DNA of 18,622 bases, taken from assembly GCA_937893485.1 (NCBI GenBank), contig CALBJL010000123.1:1-18622 (forward strand), read 5' to 3'. The position numbers were made by a program, and so were the translations under genes. Under the pieces are notes generated by a model. It was not told the origin of the DNA and made no database searches. It saw nothing but the letters and a program-made list of their open reading frames with translations. The first letter of the stretch is position 1. Each line of letters opens with the position of its first letter. This document shows, piece after piece, positions 14,507 to 18,622 of the stretch. The stretch comes from an uncultured bacterium (GTDB lineage: Bacteria; Bacillota; Clostridia; Lachnospirales; Lachnospiraceae).

Positions 14507-16372
14507 ATGAGCAGACTCGCATTGTCTGATGAGATATTACTGACGATTGACCAGCCGGCGCGCTATATCGGCGGGGAATTAAATATGATAAAAAAAGATC
14601 CGGCTTCGGTGGATATTCGTTTTGCGATGTGTTTTCCGGATGTCTATGAGATCGGCATGTCGCATCTTGGCATCCAGATCTTGTATGATATGTTTAACCG
14701 CAGGAGTGATGTGTATTGTGAGCGCGTCTATTCTCCGTGGCCGGATCTGAGCCGGATCATGAAGGAACAGCAGATCCCGCTGTTTGCGCTCGAGACGCAG
14801 GACCCGGTCAAAGCATTTGATTTTCTCGGCATTACGATACAGTATGAGATGTGTTACACGAATATTTTACAGGTGCTGGATCTCTCACAGATTCCGCTTC
14901 ATGCGAGTGAGCGCGGTGAGGATATGCCGATCGTGATCGGGGGTGGTCCCTGCACGTACAATCCGGAACCGATCGCAGAGTTTTTCGACCTGTTTTATAT
15001 CGGTGAGGGTGAGATCAGCTATGATGCCTTGTTTGCCCTGTATAAGCAGTGCAAAAAGGATGGTCTTGGCAGGGCAGACTTTTTGCGGCGTGCGGCACAG
15101 ATCCCCGGCATATATGTGCCTTCGATGTACGAGGTCACTTATGGCGAGGACGGCTGTCTGAGTGCATTCACACCGAAATATGAAGATATTCCGGCAAAGG
15201 TCGAAAAGCAGTTAGTCATGAATATGACAGAAGCGCCGTATCCGAGAAAGCCGCTCGTGCCGTTTATCAAGGCAACGCAGGATCGTGTCGTTCTGGAGAT
15301 CCAGAGAGGCTGTATCCGCGGCTGCCGGTTCTGTCAGGCAGGTATGATTTATCGTCCGACGCGAGAGAAGGACCTTGAACAGTTAAAAGCCTATGCCTAT
15401 GAGCTGTTAAAAAGCACCGGACACGAGGAAATTTCACTGAGCTCCCTCAGTTCGAGTGATTATTCGCAGCTGGAAGGGCTGGTCAACTTTTTGATCGACA
15501 ATTTCCACGACAAGGGGGTCAATATCTCCCTCCCGTCGCTGCGTATCGATGCCTTTTCTCTGGATGTGATGGGAAAGGTGCAGGATATTAAAAAGAGCAG
15601 CTTAACGTTCGCTCCCGAGGCGGGATCACAGCGGATGCGTGATGTGATCAACAAAGGACTGACAAAGGATGTTATCTTAAATGGTGCGGGACAAGCCTTT
15701 GAGGGCGGCTGGCAGAAGGTAAAGCTGTACTTTATGCTCGGGCTGCCGACCGAGACCGTGGAAGATATGCAGGCGATCGCAGAGCTCGCCAATGATATTG
15801 CCGTGCGCTATTATGAGATACCGAAGGATCAGCGCAACGGAAAATGCCAGATCACGATCTCTACTTCATTTTTTGTGCCGAAGCCGTTTACGCCGTTACA
15901 GTGGGCACCGATGTGTACAGTGGATGAATATCTTGGAAAAGCGAAGGTCGTCAATGAGGCGGTTAAGAATCAGTTGAACCGCAAGAGCATCCGCTATAAC
16001 TGGCATGAAGCGGATGTGACGGTACTTGAGGGTGTGTTTGCGCGCGGTGACAGGCGGATTGCAGCCGCGATTGAACGCGCATATGAAAAGGGCGCGCTGT
16101 TTGATGCGTGGTCTGAATATTTTGACAATGAGCGCTGGCTGGAAGCGTTCGCCGAGACCGGTATCGATGTCGCTTTCTATACGCTGCGCCAGCGGGAGCT
16201 GGACGAGCTGTTCCCGTGGGATTTCATTGATGCAGGCGTGACAAAAGAGTTTCTCCTGCGTGAATGGAACAAGGCGTGTGAGCAGACGGTGACTCCGAAC
16301 TGCCGCATGAACTGTTCCGGCTGTGGAGCGAGAAAATACGGAGGAGGTGTGTGCTTTGAAAATAAGAATTAA
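14507..16372 (+). CDS. TIGR03960-type B12-binding-domain radical SAM protein
   Basis: This 621-residue protein matches the radical SAM family with a B12-binding-like N-terminal domain (TIGR03960). Residues about 35-170 form that domain (CFPDVYEIGMSHLGIQILYD, PIVIGGGPCTYNPEPIAEFF). The radical SAM CX3CX2C motif follows in RGCIRGCRFCQAG at C269, C273 and C276. Later motifs are LSSLSSSDY, FAPEAGSQRMRDVINKG and KLYFMLGLPTETVEDM. The C terminus has a second cysteine cluster, C599, C603 and C606, in CRMNCSGCG. I chose ATG 14507, with GGAGG at 14497-14501, over an upstream GTG. The next gene overlaps it by 17 bases. The reaction is unknown. The B12 fold may not bind cobalamin, since I see no clear DXHXXG motif. 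Confidence 0.92.
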   Translation: MSRLALSDEILLTIDQPARYIGGELNMIKKDPASVDIRFAMCFPDVYEIGMSHLGIQILYDMFNRRSDVYCERVYSPWPDLSRIMKEQQIPLFALETQDPVKAFDFLGITIQYEMCYTNILQVLDLSQIPLHASERGEDMPIVIGGGPCTYNPEPIAEFFDLFYIGEGEISYDALFALYKQCKKDGLGRADFLRRAAQIPGIYVPSMYEVTYGEDGCLSAFTPKYEDIPAKVEKQLVMNMTEAPYPRKPLVPFIKATQDRVVLEIQRGCIRGCRFCQAGMIYRPTREKDLEQLKAYAYELLKSTGHEEISLSSLSSSDYSQLEGLVNFLIDNFHDKGVNISLPSLRIDAFSLDVMGKVQDIKKSSLTFAPEAGSQRMRDVINKGLTKDVILNGAGQAFEGGWQKVKLYFMLGLPTETVEDMQAIAELANDIAVRYYEIPKDQRNGKCQITISTSFFVPKPFTPLQWAPMCTVDEYLGKAKVVNEAVKNQLNRKSIRYNWHEADVTVLEGVFARGDRRIAAAIERAYEKGALFDAWSEYFDNERWLEAFAETGIDVAFYTLRQRELDELFPWDFIDAGVTKEFLLREWNKACEQTVTPNCRMNCSGCGARKYGGGVCFENKN

Positions 16373-17075
16373 GTTCGCAAAATCCGGAAACATGAAGTTT
16401 ATCGGACATCTGGATACGATGCGGTATTTTCAGAAAGCGATGCGCCGGGCGGAGATCGATATCGCCTATTCGACCGGATTTTCCCCGCACCAGATCATGT
16501 CCTTTGCAGCACCGCTTGGTGTCGGCATCACGAGTGACGGCGAATATCTGGATATTGAGGTTCACTCGACCGGATCGACGGCGGATGCGGTTGCTGCCCT
16601 GAATGCGGCGATGGTAGAGGGCTTTCAGGTGTTAGATTACCGCGAGCTGCCGGATAACGCAAAGACTGCGATGTCGATTGTTTCCTGTGCAGACTATACG
16701 CTGACTTACCGTGAGGGCTATGAAACGGATCTTACGCTCGAACAGTTACAGGAAGGGGTTCATGCATTTTATGAAGTACCGGAAAAGCTTGAGGTCGTAA
16801 AACAGACGAAAAAGTCCGAAAAAATCATTGACTTAAAGCAGCTCGTGTATGACTTTAAGGTCGTTGAAGTGGAAGGGAAACCCGCATTTTACCTCAAGGT
16901 ATCCACCGGAAGCACGGACAACACGAAACCGGAGCTGGTCATGGAGCACTTTTATAAATATCTCGGTCTGGAGCTGCCTGACTTTACCTTTCAGACGCAT
17001 CGGCATGATGTCTATACCGGCACGAAAGAGACCGGTTTTATTGCATTAAATGATATGGGAGCGGTCATCCCATGA
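16356..17075 (+). CDS. TIGR03936/DUF2344 radical SAM-associated protein
   Basis: This 239-residue protein is the usual partner of TIGR03960 radical SAM proteins and is fused to them in some bacteria. It opens with KIRIKFAKSGNMKFIGHLDTMRYFQKAMRRAEID, continues with TGFSPHQIMSFAAPLGVGITSDGEYLDIE, and has a C-terminal block around KPELVMEHFYKYL. The start is TTG 16356: GAGGAGG at 16341-16347 is well placed, and the family begins with the KIRIKF strand. It overlaps the upstream gene by 17 bases, and its stop overlaps the RNase E/G start in ATGA, so translation is probably coupled across all three. Function is unknown; tRNA or rRNA work is guessed from neighbours. Confidence 0.9.
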   Translation: MKIRIKFAKSGNMKFIGHLDTMRYFQKAMRRAEIDIAYSTGFSPHQIMSFAAPLGVGITSDGEYLDIEVHSTGSTADAVAALNAAMVEGFQVLDYRELPDNAKTAMSIVSCADYTLTYREGYETDLTLEQLQEGVHAFYEVPEKLEVVKQTKKSEKIIDLKQLVYDFKVVEVEGKPAFYLKVSTGSTDNTKPELVMEHFYKYLGLELPDFTFQTHRHDVYTGTKETGFIALNDMGAVIP

Positions 17076-18289
17076 GCCGGCGGCTGGTAATTACGCGGGT
17101 GGATCTTTTTGACAGGCATCCATTTGTCTGTGCAATCTGTGAAGACCACAAAATGCTGGAGGCACAGGGCATACCGGAGCACGCACCCGCCCGGATATTA
17201 AATAACATCTATGTGGCACGTGTTTCACAGGTCGTCAAAAACATCGGGGCGGCATTTGTTGAGATTGAGAAAGGGAAAAAATGCTTTCTGCCGCTGTCTG
17301 ATGTGGAAGATGCGGTGTTTGTAAAACGGATCTCGCAAAAACAGGTGCTCTCGCAGGGGGATGAGCTTTTAGTTCAGGTTGTACGTGAGGCGGTAAAGAC
17401 CAAAGACCCGCAGGTATCGACCAATTTATCCCTGCCCGGCAGCTACAGTGTCGTGACTAGCGGCAGGCACAGGATTGGCGTGTCAAACAAGCTCGATGCC
17501 ACGACGCGCAGCCGGTTAAAGGAAGCGGTAAACGGCATCTACGACAACGAGCTGGGACTGATTATCCGCACAAATGCGGCTCAGGTTCCGGAGGATGTGC
17601 TGGCAGATGAGGTGACAGGACTCCAGCAGCAGATGCGTGAGCTGCTGCAATATGCACCGTACCGGAGCCTATATTCCGTACTGTATGAGGCAGAACCGGA
17701 ATATGTGAGAATCCTGCAGAATCAGCCGTTGGACGGACTCGAACAGGTCATCACGGACGATACGGAGGTATACGCCGGTTTGCTCCGGTTTGCGGATACC
17801 CATGTACAGCCGGGGTTAAAGGAAAAGCTGTGTTTTTATGAAGATCCGCAGTTAGAACTTCAAAAGCTGTATGCACTTCAGGTACAACTGGAACGTGCCT
17901 TGCACAAACAGGTATGGTTAAAGTCCGGCGCGAATCTGGTCATTGAACCGACCGAGGCACTGACCGTCATTGATGTCAACAGCGCAAAGCATGTCGGCAA
18001 AAAACAGCCGCAGCAGCAACATCTTCAGGTAAACCTCGAGGCGGCGCAGGAGATCGCAAGGCAGATCCGTCTGCGCAACCTGTCCGGAATCATTATCATT
18101 GATTTTATTGATCTGGATGCAGAAGAAGATCGACAGCTGCTGCTTCGCGAAATGCGAAAACTGGTACGGACGGATTCCGTCAAAACCGAGGTGATAGACC
18201 TGACCAGACTTGGCTTGATGGAGCTGACCAGACAGAAGGTGCGCAAACCGCTGCGGGAGCAGTTTTTTACAGCAGATGGACATGCATAG
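17072..18289 (+). CDS. rng: Ribonuclease E/G (RNase G type, lacking the Zn-link)
   Basis: This 405-residue endoribonuclease belongs to the RNase E/G family that starts RNA decay and rRNA maturation. An S1 domain sits at about residues 36-115 (NIYVARVSQVVKNIGAAFVEI). Catalytic metal ligands are visible: D301 in VIDVNSAKH and D344 in IIIIDFIDLD, 43 residues apart as in E. coli RNase E. The protein ends with LTRQKVRKPLREQFFTADGHA, just where E. coli RNase E continues into its CPXC zinc-link. No such motif is present here. ATG 17072 overlaps the previous stop in ATGA. A gene for L21 follows, as in other Firmicutes. Dimer or tetramer assembly must differ if the missing link is real. Confidence 0.93.
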   Translation: MSRRLVITRVDLFDRHPFVCAICEDHKMLEAQGIPEHAPARILNNIYVARVSQVVKNIGAAFVEIEKGKKCFLPLSDVEDAVFVKRISQKQVLSQGDELLVQVVREAVKTKDPQVSTNLSLPGSYSVVTSGRHRIGVSNKLDATTRSRLKEAVNGIYDNELGLIIRTNAAQVPEDVLADEVTGLQQQMRELLQYAPYRSLYSVLYEAEPEYVRILQNQPLDGLEQVITDDTEVYAGLLRFADTHVQPGLKEKLCFYEDPQLELQKLYALQVQLERALHKQVWLKSGANLVIEPTEALTVIDVNSAKHVGKKQPQQQHLQVNLEAAQEIARQIRLRNLSGIIIIDFIDLDAEEDRQLLLREMRKLVRTDSVKTEVIDLTRLGLMELTRQKVRKPLREQFFTADGHA

Positions 18290-18339
18290 CAGCTTTATAC
18301 AGAAAAATCCAGAAATTGCAAAAAAATTGAGAAAAACTG

Positions 18340-18368
18340 TTGACGAGCACCTTTTGAAATGCTATTAT
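18340..18368 (+). promoter_or_regulatory. Promoter of the rplU leader and rplU
   Basis: TTGACG (18340-18345) and TATTAT (18363-18368) are exactly 17 bases apart, giving a transcript start near 18375. The region 18290-18339 has only A/T-rich sequence and no obvious terminator for the upstream genes. Confidence 0.85.
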
Positions 18369-18373
18369 ACAGA

Positions 18374-18446
18374 GGTATGCCGCACAGTGAGGTCTAAAAG
18401 TGTGTTCTTTTTTATGGACACCACCACAACTGGCGAGTAATGATAA
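18374..18446 (+). ncRNA. Probable ribosomal protein L21 leader RNA
   Basis: Between the promoter and the rplU ribosome binding site is a compact structured leader. UGCC (18378-18381) can pair with GGCG (18432-18435). An inner hairpin pairs GTGTTC (18402-18407) with GGACAC (18416-18421) around a U-rich loop. Position and layout fit the L21 leader family of Firmicutes, thought to act in autoregulation by L21. I rest this on location and pairing, not on a model search. Boundaries are approximate. Confidence 0.65.
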
Positions 18447-18461
18447 AATAGGAGGTGCCAT

Positions 18462-18622
18462 ATGTACGCAATTATAGCAACAGGTGGTAAGCAGTACAAA
18501 GTTTCTGAAGGCGATATCATTACCATTGAAAAGCTTGGCGTTGAAGCTGGTGAGAAAGTTACTTTTGATCAGGTTTTAGTTGTAGGCGGAGATGATCTCA
18601 AGGTTGGAGATCCAACAGTTGC
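18462..18622 (+). CDS. rplU: Ribosomal protein L21 (partial, 3' end outside window)
   Basis: The first 53 codons match bL21: MYAIIATGGKQYKVSEGD, then ITIEKLGVEAGEKVTFDQVL and VVGGDDLKVGDPTV. L21 is a large-subunit protein bound to 23S rRNA. GGAGGTG at 18451-18457 supports the start. The gene runs off the window at 18622; family members are about 100 residues. In Firmicutes the next genes are usually a cysteine protease (ysxB/Prp) and rpmA (L27), which cannot be checked here. Confidence 0.97.
   Translation, partial: MYAIIATGGKQYKVSEGDIITIEKLGVEAGEKVTFDQVLVVGGDDLKVGDPTV

Overview
The window looks like core chromosome of a Gram-positive anaerobe of the class Clostridia, most probably family Lachnospiraceae. 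This is an inference from gene families and gene order, not from a database match. The supporting signs are strong AGGAGG-type ribosome binding sites, RecU (a Firmicutes-type Holliday junction resolvase), short HisG paired with HisZ, a HisIE protein carrying a HisA/HisF-like N-terminal domain, and the run B12-type radical SAM protein, TIGR03936 protein, RNase E/G and ribosomal protein L21. Every gene I can support is on the + strand.

Layout: positions 1-453 hold no credible gene, only inverted and direct repeats and a probable promoter. Positions 454-1846 carry an RsuA-type pseudouridine synthase and a HAD phosphatase four bases apart. Positions 1916-5435 carry a YgiQ-family radical SAM protein, an RluA-family pseudouridine synthase and recU. 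A near-consensus promoter overlapping the recU stop then starts a four-gene histidine operon (hisZ, hisG, hisD, hisIE; 5562-10054), which ends in a strong intrinsic terminator. Next is a single 1288-residue secreted protein (10212-14078) with its own promoter and a leader hairpin that reaches into its ribosome binding site. A small unknown membrane protein follows at 14184. A tightly packed cluster comes next: TIGR03960-like radical SAM protein, TIGR03936/DUF2344 protein and RNase E/G (14507-18289, with overlapping ends). The window closes with a promoter, a probable L21 leader RNA and the first 53 codons of rplU.

Functional picture: most genes serve RNA modification or processing (two pseudouridine synthases, two radical SAM proteins, RNase E/G, the L21 leader). 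The his genes encode steps 1-3 and the last step of histidine synthesis; the middle steps (hisA, hisF, hisH, hisB, hisC) are not here. HisZ presence matches the short form of HisG.

The least conventional parts are these: the giant secreted protein with a beta-solenoid-like body, an Asp/Thr repeat linker and a Gly/Ser linker; its leader hairpin; the HisF-like domain of HisIE, which has lost both catalytic aspartates; the RNase E/G that ends just before the usual Zn-link; and the unexplained structured non-coding stretch at the left edge. I did not find a clear defence system, mobile element or CRISPR array.
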